DNA of 64,000 nt from Streptomyces rapamycinicus NRRL 5491. GTDB taxonomy: Bacteria; Actinomycetota; Actinomycetes; Streptomycetales; Streptomycetaceae. The stretch lies in NCBI RefSeq assembly GCF_024298965.1, contig NZ_CP085193.1, positions 4,898,001 to 4,962,000 of the forward strand, given 5' to 3'. Numbering within the stretch: position 1 is the first letter of the stretch; each line of letters begins with the position of its first letter. Below are positions 1-8,964 of the stretch, piece after piece. Made by a program: the position numbers and the translations under genes. The notes beneath the pieces were generated by a model. It worked only from the letters and a program-made list of their open reading frames with translations, searched no databases and had not been told where the DNA came from.

Positions 1-263
1 GTGGCCTCCGGGGTGCGGTCGGTGGGGGTGAGACCGGTGCCGCCGGTGGTCACCACGACGTCGTACGAGGCCGTGACAGCGTCCCGCAGGGCGGCCTCCA
101 CCGGATCGCCGTCGGGCACCACGCGCGGGCCGTCCACGGCGAAGCCGAGCCCGGCCAGCCCCTCGGCGATCAGCGGGCCCCCGGTGTCGGCGTAGACCCC
201 GGCGGCGGCGCGGTTGGAGGCGGTGACGACCAGGGCGCGGCGTGACGCCGCTGAGCCGCTCAT
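1..263 (-). CDS. moaB: MoaB/MogA-type molybdopterin adenylyltransferase, 3' part outside window
   Basis: The reverse strand from the ATG at 263 reads [20 protein letters not shown] and continues into a stretch ending in [18 protein letters not shown], where the window stops. TTGGTGxxxxDxT is the molybdopterin-binding signature of the MoaB/MogA/CinA domain, which adenylylates molybdopterin before metal insertion in the cytoplasm. Only the first 87 codons are present. The start codon overlaps the moaC stop (ATGA, 260-263), so translation is coupled to moaC. Lies last in the run galU-moeA-moaC-moaB, all on the minus strand. Confidence 0.88.
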   Translation of the reverse strand, partial: MSGSAASRRALVVTASNRAAAGVYADTGGPLIAEGLAGLGFAVDGPRVVPDGDPVEAALRDAVTASYDVVVTTGGTGLTPTDRTPEA

Positions 264-742
264 GCCCGGCTCCAGTCGCCGGACTTGCCGCCGGTCTTCT
301 CCTCCACCCGGACGTCGGTGATGACGGCTCCCTTGTCGACGGCCTTGACCATGTCGATCACCGTCAGGGCGGCGACCGAGACCGCCGTCAGGGCCTCCAT
401 CTCCACGCCCGTGCGGTCCGTGGTCTTCACGGTGGCGGTGATCTCGACGGCGTCGTCGGCGACCGCGAGGTCCACCGTGACGCCCGACACCGCGAGCGGA
501 TGACACAGCGGGATCAGGTCCGGGGTCCGCTTGGCGCCCATGATGCCCGCGATCCGGGCGGTGGCGAGGGCGTCGCCCTTGGGGAGGCCCTCGCCGCGCA
601 GCAGTTCCACGACGCGCGCCGCCACGCGCACGCGGCCGCTCGCGCGGGCGGTGCGCGCGGTGACGTCCTTGGCCGAGACGTCGACCATGCGGGCGGCGCC
701 CGACGGGTCGAGGTGGGTGAGATGGTCCTGGGCGCTGCTCAT
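260..742 (-). CDS. moaC: Cyclic pyranopterin monophosphate synthase MoaC
   Basis: 160 residues, the usual MoaC length. It converts the MoaA product 3',8-cyclo-GTP to cyclic pyranopterin monophosphate in the second step of molybdenum cofactor synthesis. Visible family motifs are LCHPL (residues 79-83), TGVEMEAL (111-118), the active-site KAVDK (133-137) and a C-terminal GGKSG (151-155). All catalytic positions look intact. The ATG at 742 is 65 nt downstream of the moeA stop, and the stop overlaps the moaB start, so the three cofactor genes probably share one transcript. moaA, moaD and moaE are not in the window. Confidence 0.96.
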   Translation of the reverse strand: MSSAQDHLTHLDPSGAARMVDVSAKDVTARTARASGRVRVAARVVELLRGEGLPKGDALATARIAGIMGAKRTPDLIPLCHPLAVSGVTVDLAVADDAVEITATVKTTDRTGVEMEALTAVSVAALTVIDMVKAVDKGAVITDVRVEEKTGGKSGDWSRA

Positions 743-807
743 CGTTCTCCCGGTCCGGGCCAGGTGGCTCCTGTGTGGGACGACACCGTACCCGCCGCGG
801 TCGGCGG

Positions 808-2127
808 CTAGGCCAGCAGGACGACGTCCACCTCGGCGCCGGGGGCGACCTGGGTGACGTCCTCGGGGACGACGATCAGCGCGTTGGCGTGTGCCATGGC
901 CTTGATCAGGTGCGATCCCGCGCCGCCCACCGGGCTGACGGTGGCCGGCCCGTCAAGCGTGGCGGGCTCGTACCAGCCGCGCAGGAACTGGCGCCTGTCC
1001 TTGGGCGAGGAGGCGACGCCCTCGGGGCACACCGCCTGGACGGTGGTGCGGTGGACGTCGGCGCTGCCCAGCATGGTGCGGATGACGGGGCGCACGAAGA
1101 GCTCGAAGGAGACGTACGAGCTCACCGGGTTGCCGGGCAGGGCCATCAGCGGGGTGTTCTCCGGGCCGACGCGGCCGAAGCCCTGGGGCTTCCCGGGCTG
1201 CATGGCCAGCTTGCGGAAGTGCACCTCGTGCATCGCCTCCTTGACCACGTCGTAGGCGCCGACGCTGACGCCGCCACTGGTGACGACGATGTCGGCGCGG
1301 ACCAGCTGGTCCTCGACGGCGGCGCGCAGCGTGGCGGCGTCGTCGGCCACCGCGCCCACCCGGTAGGCGATCGCGCCGGCCTCCCGGGCGGCGGCCGTGA
1401 GCTGGAAGCTGTTGGAGTCGTGGATCCGGCCGGGGCCCGGCTCCACACCGGGCTGGACCAGCTCGCTGCCGGTGGAGAGCACCACCACTCGCGGCCGGGG
1501 CCGCACCATCACGGTGGCCCGGCCGAGCGCGGCCAGCAGCCCGAGCTGCGAGGCGCCCAGGACCGTGCCGGCGCGCAGCGCGAGCTCGCCCGCGTCCGCG
1601 TCGCTGCCCCGGGTGCGCACGTGCTGGCCCTCCCGCGCCGGGCGGAAGACGCGCACCCTGCCGCTGCCGCCGTGGGGGTCGGAGCCCCGCGCGGGCATAT
1701 GGGTGACCGGTCCGCTGTCGAGCCCGCCGTCGGTCCACTCGACGGGGACGATGGCCTGGCCGCCGGGCGGGACCGGGGCGCCGGTCATGATCCGGGCCGC
1801 CTCGCCCGGGCCCACGGCGGGCAGGTCACCGCTGCCCGCCGCGATGTCGCCGATGACGGTCAGCACCGCGGGATGGTCCTCGGTCGCGGCCGCGACGTCA
1901 GCCGTACGGACGGCATAGCCGTCCATGGAGCTGTTGTCGAACGGCGGAAGCGCGCCGGGGACGGTGACGTCCTCCACCAGGACGCAGCCCTGGGCCTCGA
2001 GCAACTGCAGCTCGATCGGCTCCAGCGGATGGACGTGCCCGAGGATGTCGTCGAGGTGCTCGGCCACCGTCCAGACCCGGTCCTGGTCCGGGCCGCGGTC
2101 CGCGGCCCGTTCTGCGGTGCTGCTCAA
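808..2127 (-). CDS. moeA: Molybdopterin molybdenumtransferase MoeA
   Basis: MoeA inserts molybdate into adenylylated molybdopterin. From a TTG start at 2127 the protein is 439 aa. It shows [11 protein letters not shown] (64-74), [14 protein letters not shown], the MoaB-like domain with [11 protein letters not shown] and [11 protein letters not shown], and [11 protein letters not shown] near the C-terminus, i.e. MoeA domains in order. The open frame extends 36 codons further up to 2235, but that part lies inside galU and has no family similarity. The TTG sits 4 nt after the galU stop, with GAGGAG in the galU 3' end as ribosome binding site, which decides the start and implies translational coupling. 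Confidence 0.92.
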   Translation of the reverse strand: MSSTAERAADRGPDQDRVWTVAEHLDDILGHVHPLEPIELQLLEAQGCVLVEDVTVPGALPPFDNSSMDGYAVRTADVAAATEDHPAVLTVIGDIAAGSGDLPAVGPGEAARIMTGAPVPPGGQAIVPVEWTDGGLDSGPVTHMPARGSDPHGGSGRVRVFRPAREGQHVRTRGSDADAGELALRAGTVLGASQLGLLAALGRATVMVRPRPRVVVLSTGSELVQPGVEPGPGRIHDSNSFQLTAAAREAGAIAYRVGAVADDAATLRAAVEDQLVRADIVVTSGGVSVGAYDVVKEAMHEVHFRKLAMQPGKPQGFGRVGPENTPLMALPGNPVSSYVSFELFVRPVIRTMLGSADVHRTTVQAVCPEGVASSPKDRRQFLRGWYEPATLDGPATVSPVGGAGSHLIKAMAHANALIVVPEDVTQVAPGAEVDVVLLA

Positions 2128-2131
2128 GGTG

Positions 2132-3034
2132 CTACATCTCCTCGGTGACGTAACTGCGAAGCCATTCCCGGAACTCCGGGCCCAGGTCTTCACGTTCGCA
2201 CGCAAGTCTGACAATGGCACGCAGATAGTCGCCACGGTCGCCTGTGTCGTAGCGGCGTCCCTTGAAGACGACGCCGTGCACCGGGCCGCCGATGTCCGGA
2301 CTGGAGGCTAGCGCCTGAAGGGCGTCGGTGAGCTGGATCTCGCCACCGCGGCCCGGCTCGGTCTCGCGCAGCACCCCGAAGACGGCCGGGTCGAGCACAT
2401 AGCGGCCGATGACGGCGTAGTTGCTGGGCGCGTCCGCGGGGTCGGGCTTCTCGACCAGGCCGGTGACCTGGACGACGTCGTCGTCCACGGTCGGCTTGAC
2501 GGCCGCGCAGCCGTAGAGGTGGATCTGCGCAGGGTCCACCTCCATCAGGGCGATGACGCTGCCGCCGCGCCGCTCCTGGATGTCGACCATGCGGGCCAGT
2601 AGCGGGTCGCGGGCATCAATGAGGTCGTCGCCGAGGAGGACGGCAAAGGGCTGATCACCGACGTGCGGGGCGGCACAGAGCACGGCGTGGCCGAGACCCC
2701 TGGGGTCTCCCTGGCGGACGTAGTGCATGGTCGCCAGGTCGCTGGACTCCTGGACGCGGGCGAGTCGGGTCTCGTCGCCCTTGCGGGTCAGGGCCTCTTC
2801 GAGCTCGTAGTTGCGGTCGAAGTGGTCTTCCAGGGGGCGCTTGTTACGACCGGTGACCATGAGGACGTCGGACAGCCCGGCGGTGACTGCTTCCTCGACG
2901 ACGTACTGGATCGCCGGCTTGTCGACGACCGGCAGCATCTCCTTGGGGGTGGCCTTGGTGGCCGGAAGAAAGCGGGTTCCGAGTCCCGCGGCAGGGATGA
3001 CAGCCTTGCTGATCCGAGTACGCGATTGAGTCAT
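2132..3034 (-). CDS. galU: UTP--glucose-1-phosphate uridylyltransferase GalU
   Basis: 300 aa from the ATG at 3034. GalU makes UDP-glucose from UTP and glucose-1-phosphate, feeding cell-wall glycan, trehalose and glycolipid synthesis. The N-terminus carries the nucleotidyltransferase signature AGLGTRFLPATKATPKEML followed by VVDKPAIQYVVEEA. The middle has LLGDDLI and GLVEKPDP, and the C-terminus GRRYDTGDRGDYLRA. The frame is open to 3127, but the extra 31 residues run into the divergent folate gene and do not resemble GalU. First gene of the minus-strand run galU-moeA-moaC-moaB; its promoter must lie in the 82-bp space shared with the divergent gene at 3117. Confidence 0.95.
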   Translation of the reverse strand: MTQSRTRISKAVIPAAGLGTRFLPATKATPKEMLPVVDKPAIQYVVEEAVTAGLSDVLMVTGRNKRPLEDHFDRNYELEEALTRKGDETRLARVQESSDLATMHYVRQGDPRGLGHAVLCAAPHVGDQPFAVLLGDDLIDARDPLLARMVDIQERRGGSVIALMEVDPAQIHLYGCAAVKPTVDDDVVQVTGLVEKPDPADAPSNYAVIGRYVLDPAVFGVLRETEPGRGGEIQLTDALQALASSPDIGGPVHGVVFKGRRYDTGDRGDYLRAIVRLACEREDLGPEFREWLRSYVTEEM

Positions 3035-3116
3035 GTACCGAACCCTATCCGGTGCCTTTGGGACAGATGATGAGTATTCGGTGAATATGGCATGAGACAG
3101 GGAGATTGCGCACCCA

Positions 3117-3719
3117 GTGATCAACACCGACGCTAGTAAGCGCGCATTGCGGAGACGTCACCTGACGATGAGGTCCAGGTTGACGGCGGATGACATCGAG
3201 ACGGCCGGCGCCGCTCTGGCGTGTCGCGCCCTGGAGCTTCCCGAGTTCGCCGGGGCGGCCACGGTGGCGGCCTATGTGTCCGTGGGCGGCGAGCCCGGTA
3301 CGCACGCCCTGAGGGAGGCCCTGCGCGCCCGCGGGGTCCGGGTGCTGCTTCCGGTGCTGCTCGAGGACGACGATCTCGACTGGGGCGAGGACGAGGGGCC
3401 CGGACGGCTGGCGCCCGCCCGGCGCGGCCTGCTGGAGCCCGAGGGGCCGCGGCTCGGCACCGAGGCGGTGACCGGGGCGGACGTGGTGCTGCTGCCCGGG
3501 CTCGCGGTGGACCGCCGCGGCATGCGGCTGGGCCGCGGCGGTGGCTCGTACGACCGGGTGCTGGCCCGGCTGGCGGCGGCGGGGGCCGACCCGGCGCTGG
3601 TGGTGCTGCTGTACGACGGCGAACTGCTGGACGAGGTGCCCGAGGAGGCCCACGACCGTCCGGTGCACGCGGCGGTGACGCCGTCGGGCCTCCACCGCTT
3701 CACGCCGCGGCCCCGCTGA
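3117..3719 (+). CDS. 5-formyltetrahydrofolate cyclo-ligase
   Basis: 200 aa. It converts 5-formyl-THF (folinate) to 5,10-methenyl-THF with ATP, salvaging a dead-end folate. Family marks are the N-terminal KRALRRRHL basic stretch, AAYVSVGGEPGT (about 59-70), and the C-terminal binding block LPGLAVDRRGMRLGRGGGSYDRVL, with GRGGGSYDR being the strongest signature. The GTG at 3117 is preceded by AGGGAG (3099-3104). Divergent from galU; the intergenic space is only 82 bp, so the two promoters probably overlap. Confidence 0.93.
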   Translation: MINTDASKRALRRRHLTMRSRLTADDIETAGAALACRALELPEFAGAATVAAYVSVGGEPGTHALREALRARGVRVLLPVLLEDDDLDWGEDEGPGRLAPARRGLLEPEGPRLGTEAVTGADVVLLPGLAVDRRGMRLGRGGGSYDRVLARLAAAGADPALVVLLYDGELLDEVPEEAHDRPVHAAVTPSGLHRFTPRPR

Positions 3720-3808
3720 AGGCACCAGGAGGCGCCTGTCGGCGGGGCCACGAGGATCGGACGGGCCCGGGACCGACCGGGGGCGGAAACGCCCCTCAGA
3801 CGGCCACC

Positions 3809-3836
3809 GGGCCCTTCGGGACCCCGTGCGGGGCCC
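3809..3836. terminator. Possible bidirectional terminator
   Basis: GC-rich dyad between two convergent genes: arms GGGCC at 3809-3813 and GGCCC at 3832-3836, with a nested CCCCG/CGGGG pair around the GTGC at 3825-3828. Several foldings compete, and there is no T-run, as is usual in Streptomyces. Confidence 0.4.
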
Positions 3837-3854
3837 TGGGTGCTTCATCGGGCA

Positions 3855-6623
3855 CTACGGGGTGAGTGCCAGCTCGTCCTCCGTCGCCTTGTCCACGGCG
3901 CTCTTGTTGAACGCCCAGGGCAGCAGCTCGCCCTTCGCCCACTTCTCGGTCTGGTCCGTGTAGTGCGCGTTGTAGGCGTGGCCGGAGGCGCCGGTGAGGT
4001 TGATCCAGCGCGACTTGTCGAGGTTGTCGAGGTTGACGACCATCCGCATCGAGGGGACCCAGGTGACGTCGTAGCCGCCCGCGGCGTTCCAGCCGGTGGC
4101 GTTGACCGCCGCCTCGCCGCCGGAGAGGTTCCACGGGCCCCGGTTGAGGAGCCACTGCACCACGCCGGGGCCGTCGGTGCCCAGGGTCTGGTTCTTCAGC
4201 GTCAGCCGGTGCAGCCGACCCCAGCTCCAGCTGTTGATGTCCTTGCCCAGCTTGGCGGTGAGCTCCGAGCGCGCGGCCCGCATGGCCTGCCCCAGCAGTT
4301 CGTCACGGTTGGTGGCGCCGGGCTTGTTGCGGGTGCCCGCCGTCTTCCACCAGTCGTTCTTCGGGTCCTTGATGATCTTGCGCACGACCTCGTACCAACG
4401 GTCACCGCCGTCGGGCTGGGCCATGTCGGGGTCACGCTTACCGCATTCGCGCACCAGCCGGGTGTTGCCGTTCAGGTCCTCCAGCGGGCCCGAGTCGTCG
4501 GCCGGGCGCACCCGCAGGCACTCCCCCTTGACCCGCAGCTCCTTGGGGAGCTTGTCGCCGAAGGCCAGCTTGAGGGTGTTGCGCCAGACGGCGTTGAAGT
4601 ACGCGGCGGCCGCCGAGTCCGAGTCCTGGGTGTAGTCCCAGCTCTCCAGCAGCTTCTGGGCCTGGCGTACGTAGTCGTCCTTGACGTCGATCTTCAGCAG
4701 ATAGGGCGTCAGCAGCTTGGCGATCTCGCTGCTGTTGTCCATCTGCAGGGACTGCATGTCGTCCGTGGAGATCTTCCCGCCGTCCTTGACCTTCGACTCG
4801 ATGAGGTCGGTGATGCGCTGGCTCCGCGCGCCGTAGCCCCAGTCGTCGGTCAGCAGATACGGGTAGCTCTTCTTGTCTATGACGGCCTGGTTGGCGGTGA
4901 CGATATAGCCGCGATCCGGGTTGAGCTCCCAGGGCAGCGCCGACTGCGGGATGTACTTGCTCCACTTGTAGCGCGAGTCCCAGCCGGGCGCCGGGTAGCG
5001 GCCGTCGCCCTTGGAGCGCACCGGGATCTGGCCGGGCGCCTGATAGCCGATGTTGCCCTTGGTGTCGGCGTAGATGAGGTTCTGGGAGGGGACCGCGAAG
5101 TCGCGGGCCGCCTTGCGGAAGTCGCTGAAGTTCTTGGCGGTGTTGAGCTTGAAGACGGAGTCCATGGTGTTGGACGGGGTCAGCGCGGTCCACTTCAGCG
5201 CCACCGCGTAGCCGTCGCCGCGGTCGGGTGCCACGTCATCGGCGCCGGAGCCCACCGGGGCGCTCTTACCGACGCCGGCGAGTTCGTCGTCGCGGTCGGA
5301 GACGATCGGGCCGTTGTTGGTGGTGCGGACGGTGATCTTACGGCTCGTGCCCCCCGCGACCTTGATGGTCTCCTCACGGGTGGTGAACGGAACCTGCTTG
5401 CCGTCGTAGAGATAGCCGTCGGAGGTGACCTTCTCCAGGTACAGGTCGCTGACGTCGGCACCGAGGTTGGTCATACCCCAGCTGATGTCCTGATTGTGAC
5501 CTATGACCACACCGGGCAGACCCGCGAAGGTGAAGCCCGCGGTGTCATACGGACACGCGCTGCTGACCTGCTTGCAGTGCAGCCCCATCTGGTACCAGAC
5601 GGACGGCAGCTGGGGCGCCAGGTGCGGGTCGTTGGCGAGCAGCGGCTTGCCGGTGGTCGTGTACTTGCCGGAGACCACCCACGAGTTGGAGCCGATACCG
5701 GTCCCGTTCGGGCCCAGCAGCGCCGGGACGTCGTCCAGGGTCTTGGAGAGCGAGGACAGCTGCGTCTGCAGCCCCTGAGCGGCTCCGGTGGCCCCTCCGT
5801 CCACCGAGCCGGTGCCGCCCGTGCCGCTCGTGGAGCCGGCCGGGGTGCCCTTGGGATCGAACTCGTCCGTGACCTCGTTGACGGCGCCGCCCTGGACGAT
5901 CGGCTTGTTCCGGCTGTACGGGTAGGACGGGTAGAGCTCGTCTATCTGCTTGGCGCTGAGCCGGTTGGAGGCCAGTGCGCGGTCCACCTCGTCCTGCATG
6001 TTGCCGCGCAGGTCCCAGGCCATCGCCTTCAGCCACGCCAACGAGTCGACCGGGGTCCACTTCTCGGGCTTGTAGCCGTCGTTCTTGAAGTCCAGGGCCG
6101 CGTACTCGACTGACAGCGCGTCCCCTTGATGGTCTTTGAGGTAGGCGTTGACGCCGTCGGAGTAGGCCCGCAGATACTTCCTGGTGGCGGCCGACACCTT
6201 GGTTTCGTACTCCTGCTTGGCCACCCGGTGCCAGCCCATGGTGCGCAGGAACGCGTCGGTCTCCACCTGGCCGGAACCGAACATCTCGGAGAGCCGGCCC
6301 GCGGTCATATGGCGGCGGACGTCCATCTCCCAGAAGCGGTCCTGGGCCTGGACGAACCCCTGGGCGCGGAAGAGGTCCTCGGGGGTGCCGGCGTAGATCT
6401 GAGGTATCCCGTAGTCGTCACGTTTGACCTGCACGGGGCCGGACAACCCCTTCAGCTGCAGCGAGCCCGTGGTCTCCGGGAATGAGGCTCGAACTGTACT
6501 GATGCTCCAGTACGCGCCGTAGCCGACGCCCCCGACGAGCAGCAGCACGACTGCGATCACGATCAGGCGGAGACGTCGGCTCTTCTTCTTTTTGGGAGAA
6601 GAGCCGGTTGTGTTGGCGGGCAT
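3855..6623 (-). CDS. Membrane-anchored penicillin acylase family (S45) hydrolase
   Basis: 922 aa from the ATG at 6623, with GAAGGA just upstream. The open frame to 6890 adds residues without family similarity. The N-terminus is a Lys/Arg patch followed by one membrane segment (about 18-38), giving an extracytoplasmic enzyme. It is an N-terminal-nucleophile amidase: the precursor should self-cleave at Gly311-Ser312 in GIGSNSWVVSG, releasing Ser312 as nucleophile of the large subunit, and NDPHL follows at 331-335. The segment 250-290 before the cleavage site is Gly/Thr/Ser-rich and is probably the excised spacer. Members hydrolyse penicillins, acyl-homoserine lactones or lipopeptide amides; the substrate cannot be told from sequence. 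Convergent with the gene at 3117 and divergent from the antiporter. Confidence 0.93.
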   Translation of the reverse strand: MPANTTGSSPKKKKSRRLRLIVIAVVLLLVGGVGYGAYWSISTVRASFPETTGSLQLKGLSGPVQVKRDDYGIPQIYAGTPEDLFRAQGFVQAQDRFWEMDVRRHMTAGRLSEMFGSGQVETDAFLRTMGWHRVAKQEYETKVSAATRKYLRAYSDGVNAYLKDHQGDALSVEYAALDFKNDGYKPEKWTPVDSLAWLKAMAWDLRGNMQDEVDRALASNRLSAKQIDELYPSYPYSRNKPIVQGGAVNEVTDEFDPKGTPAGSTSGTGGTGSVDGGATGAAQGLQTQLSSLSKTLDDVPALLGPNGTGIGSNSWVVSGKYTTTGKPLLANDPHLAPQLPSVWYQMGLHCKQVSSACPYDTAGFTFAGLPGVVIGHNQDISWGMTNLGADVSDLYLEKVTSDGYLYDGKQVPFTTREETIKVAGGTSRKITVRTTNNGPIVSDRDDELAGVGKSAPVGSGADDVAPDRGDGYAVALKWTALTPSNTMDSVFKLNTAKNFSDFRKAARDFAVPSQNLIYADTKGNIGYQAPGQIPVRSKGDGRYPAPGWDSRYKWSKYIPQSALPWELNPDRGYIVTANQAVIDKKSYPYLLTDDWGYGARSQRITDLIESKVKDGGKISTDDMQSLQMDNSSEIAKLLTPYLLKIDVKDDYVRQAQKLLESWDYTQDSDSAAAAYFNAVWRNTLKLAFGDKLPKELRVKGECLRVRPADDSGPLEDLNGNTRLVRECGKRDPDMAQPDGGDRWYEVVRKIIKDPKNDWWKTAGTRNKPGATNRDELLGQAMRAARSELTAKLGKDINSWSWGRLHRLTLKNQTLGTDGPGVVQWLLNRGPWNLSGGEAAVNATGWNAAGGYDVTWVPSMRMVVNLDNLDKSRWINLTGASGHAYNAHYTDQTEKWAKGELLPWAFNKSAVDKATEDELALTP

Positions 6624-6875
6624 CGCTGTCCTTCGAGGGGCAGGGTGAACCTGGAGTGCTGGAGCAACCATAGGCGCAGCGCTGTCGCCGCCCCTACGCG
6701 GAGTCATGACTGACGCCCTGCACCGGCCACCGCCCGGGCTCGTACACCTCGGTGAAGCCTTCTCGTGGAAGGCTCGCGTCAAGATCCCGTAAAATGTTAG
6801 GTAAGGCAATGAAGTTCCGGTCGGTGGGGACCCCTTCGCAGCGTTCCCCCCGCTCCCGCGAGAAAGGGTCGGCCC

Positions 6876-8363
6876 CTGACTGTTCACCACCTCAATGAGC
6901 TGCTGTTGATCTGCTCCCTCGTCCTGCTCTTCGCAGTGGCGGCCGTAAGGGTGTCATCGCGCAGTGGACTGCCCACGCTGCTGATCTATCTCGGGATCGG
7001 CGTCGCCATCGGCACGGACGGAATCGGCGTCACCTTCAACGACGCCGAACTGACGCAGATCCTCGGCTACGCCGCGCTGGTCGTCATCCTGGCCGAAGGC
7101 GGTCTGGGCACGAAGTGGGGCGAGATCAAACCCGCCCTGCCGGCGGCCGCCGTCCTGTCCACCGTGGGCGTCGCGGTGAGCGTGGGAATCACCGCGGCGG
7201 CGGGGCACTACGTGGTGGGACTGGACTGGCGGCAGGCGCTGATCATCGGCGCGGTGGTGTCGTCCACGGACGCGGCGGCGGTCTTCTCGGTGCTGCGCAC
7301 GGTGCCGCTGCCCAAGCGGCTCACGGGCGTCCTGGAGGCCGAGTCGGGCTTCAACGACGCACCTGTGGTGATCCTGGTGGTCGCCTTCTCCAGCCAGGGC
7401 CCCATGGAGTCCTGGTACTCCCTGATCGGCACGATCGCCCTGGAACTGGCGATCGGCGCGGTGATCGGCATCGCGGTCGGCTGGCTGGGCGCCTACGGCC
7501 TGCGGCATGTGGCGCTGCCCGCCTCGGGTCTGTACCCGATCGCGGTGATCGCCATCGCGGTGACCGCCTACGCGGAGGGTTCACTGGCGCACGGGTCCGG
7601 CTTCCTCGCCGTCTATCTCGCCTCGCTCATCATGGGCAACGCACGGCTGCCGCACTGGCCGGCCACGCGCGGCTTCGCCGAGGGGCTGGGCTGGCTCGCC
7701 CAGATCGGGATGTTCGTCCTGCTGGGGCTGCTGGTCACCCCGCATGAACTGGGCGATGACATCCTGCCCGCCCTCGCGGTGGGGCTGGTGCTGACCGTGG
7801 TGGCCCGTCCGGTGTCGGTCCTGGTCAGCACGGCGCCGTTCCGGCTGCCCTGGCGGGAGAAGACGCTGCTGTCCTGGGCCGGGCTGCGCGGGGCGGTGCC
7901 GATCGTGCTGGCGACCATCCCGGTGGTCAGCGATGTGCCCGACAGCCGCCGGATCTTCAACATCGTCTTCGTGCTGGTGATCGTCTACACCCTGGTCCAG
8001 GGGCCTACACTGCCCTGGCTCGCCCCCCGGCTGCGGCTCGAGGAACCCGAACCGGCCGACCTGGGCATCGAGTCGGCGCCGCTGGAGCGGCTGCGCGGCC
8101 ATCTGCTGTCGGTGTCGATCCCCCAGTCGTCCAAGATGCACGGCGTCGAGGTCGGCGAGCTGCGGCTGCCCCCAGGGGCCGCGGTCACCCTGGTGGTCCG
8201 GGACGAGACCAGCTTCGTACCGCTGCCCTCCACGGTGCTGCGGCGCGGCGACGAACTGCTGGTGGTGGCCACGGACCCGGTGCGCGACGCGGCGGAGCGG
8301 CGGCTGCGAGCGGTGGGCCGGGGCGGGAAACTGGCGGGCTGGCTGGGCTCGGGAGCGGGTTGA
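6876..8363 (+). CDS. Potassium/proton antiporter, CPA1 (CvrA/NhaP2) type with C-terminal TrkA_C domain
   Basis: Polytopic membrane protein: about 12 hydrophobic segments (residues 5-390), then a cytosolic TrkA_C/RCK-C regulatory domain (PLERLRGHLLSVSIPQSSKMHGVEVGE onwards). The exchanger core shows SSTDAAAVFSVLR and ESGFNDAPV, the conserved Asp-containing ion-site segments, and GLRGAVPIVLAT. A TTG at 6906 opens the frame, but the in-frame CTG at 6876 (then ACTGTTCACCACCTC) is preceded by GAGAAAGGG at good spacing and gives the N-terminus (M)TVHHLNELLLICSL, which matches the family better as I recall it. I therefore propose a CTG start; 6906 is the fallback. Divergent from the acylase gene. 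Confidence 0.9.
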   Translation: MTVHHLNELLLICSLVLLFAVAAVRVSSRSGLPTLLIYLGIGVAIGTDGIGVTFNDAELTQILGYAALVVILAEGGLGTKWGEIKPALPAAAVLSTVGVAVSVGITAAAGHYVVGLDWRQALIIGAVVSSTDAAAVFSVLRTVPLPKRLTGVLEAESGFNDAPVVILVVAFSSQGPMESWYSLIGTIALELAIGAVIGIAVGWLGAYGLRHVALPASGLYPIAVIAIAVTAYAEGSLAHGSGFLAVYLASLIMGNARLPHWPATRGFAEGLGWLAQIGMFVLLGLLVTPHELGDDILPALAVGLVLTVVARPVSVLVSTAPFRLPWREKTLLSWAGLRGAVPIVLATIPVVSDVPDSRRIFNIVFVLVIVYTLVQGPTLPWLAPRLRLEEPEPADLGIESAPLERLRGHLLSVSIPQSSKMHGVEVGELRLPPGAAVTLVVRDETSFVPLPSTVLRRGDELLVVATDPVRDAAERRLRAVGRGGKLAGWLGSGAG

Positions 8364-8496
8364 GGGGCCCGCCGGAGGCCGCCTCGGGCGGTGTGTTCGA
8401 TCACCGCATGTCTCATCCCAGTGGACTGACGCGCGGGAATACTGCACTATGGAGCGTCGTTAGCACTCATTGAGTGAGAGTGCCAGGAGGAAGAAC

Positions 8497-8865
8497 GTGC
8501 CGACCTACCAGTACCAGTGCACCGAGTGCGGCGAGGGCCTCGAGGCGGTGCAGAAGTTCAGCGACGACGCGCTCACCGAGTGCCCCAACTGCAAGGGACG
8601 CCTGAAGAAGGTGTTCTCGGCGGTCGGCATCGTGTTCAAGGGCTCCGGGTTCTACCGGAACGACAGCCGCTCCTCCTCCAGCAGCTCGAGCGGCGGCTCC
8701 AGCAAGTCGGCGGCGAAGAGCGACAGCTCCGACTCGTCGTCCGCTTCATCTTCTTCCTCGTCCTCGGACTCCTCTTCCTCGTCCTCCTCGACGTCTTCGT
8801 CATCGACGTCGTCTTCGTCGTCCACGTCATCTTCCTCGTCCTCGACGTCGAGTTCGGCCGCCTGA
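8497..8865 (+). CDS. FmdB-family zinc ribbon protein with long Ser-rich tail
   Basis: 122 aa from the GTG at 8497, which follows a perfect AGGAGG at 8485-8490; upstream in-frame codons (8470) lack this signal. Residues 1-50 are the FmdB/CxxC zinc-ribbon: PTYQYQCTECG, then TECPNCKGRLKKVFSAVGIVFKGSGFY. From about residue 58 to the end the protein is nearly all Ser, with a few Thr, Asp and Lys. This low-complexity tail of about 60 residues is expected to be disordered. The tail mixes all Ser codons, including TCT, TCA and AGC, so the usual GC3 bias is lost. Function of the family is unknown; it was first noted beside formamidase genes. A hairpin follows at 8893. Confidence 0.88.
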   Translation: MPTYQYQCTECGEGLEAVQKFSDDALTECPNCKGRLKKVFSAVGIVFKGSGFYRNDSRSSSSSSSGGSSKSAAKSDSSDSSSASSSSSSSDSSSSSSSTSSSSTSSSSSTSSSSSSTSSSAA

Positions 8866-8892
8866 TCCGGGCGTCTGTTTGTTTGGCTTCGT

Positions 8893-8932
8893 CGACACCC
8901 CGCCGCCTCCCCCGGGAAGTTGCGGGGTGTCG
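8893..8932. terminator. Hairpin terminator after the FmdB-like gene
   Basis: Perfect 11-bp arms CGACACCCCGC (8893-8903) and GCGGGGTGTCG (8922-8932) around an 18-nt loop, starting 27 nt after the stop codon and ending just before the promoter of the next gene. Confidence 0.7.
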
Positions 8933-8952
8933 TTCGCGTGGGCACGGGTGGC

Positions 8953-8958
8953 TAGGGT
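8953..8958 (+). promoter_or_regulatory. -10 element of a probable leaderless promoter
   Basis: TAGGGT, a good Streptomyces housekeeping -10 box, lies 6 bp before the ATG at 8965. No Shine-Dalgarno fits between them, so transcription likely starts at or next to the A of the ATG. No convincing -35 at ideal spacing was found (TTCGCG at 8933-8938 is 14 bp away). Confidence 0.5.
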
Positions 8959-8964
8959 GATCAC

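Noticed and set aside
775..2148. 457-codon plus-strand ORF opposite moeA
   Set aside because: Antisense shadow; moeA motifs lie on the other strand.
3840..6113. 757-codon plus-strand ORF opposite the penicillin acylase gene
   Set aside because: It is the antisense shadow of a strongly GC3-biased gene; its translation is Val/Leu/Gly/Arg-rich with no family similarity, while the minus strand encodes a clear S45 hydrolase.
3855..6623. Calling the acylase a penicillin resistance gene
   Set aside because: S45 hydrolases also act on acyl-homoserine lactones and lipopeptides; no substrate can be inferred from sequence.
6799..6817. TTAGGTAAGGCAAT, resembling an iron box, upstream of the antiporter
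   Set aside because: Only about 11 of 19 positions match and the right half of the palindrome is missing; the true iron box is at 32075.
8652..8945. Very acidic 97-aa minus-strand ORF (Asp/Glu runs)
   Set aside because: It is the complement of the Ser-codon repeat in the FmdB-like gene; the Asp/Glu runs follow from TCG/TCC codons read backwards.
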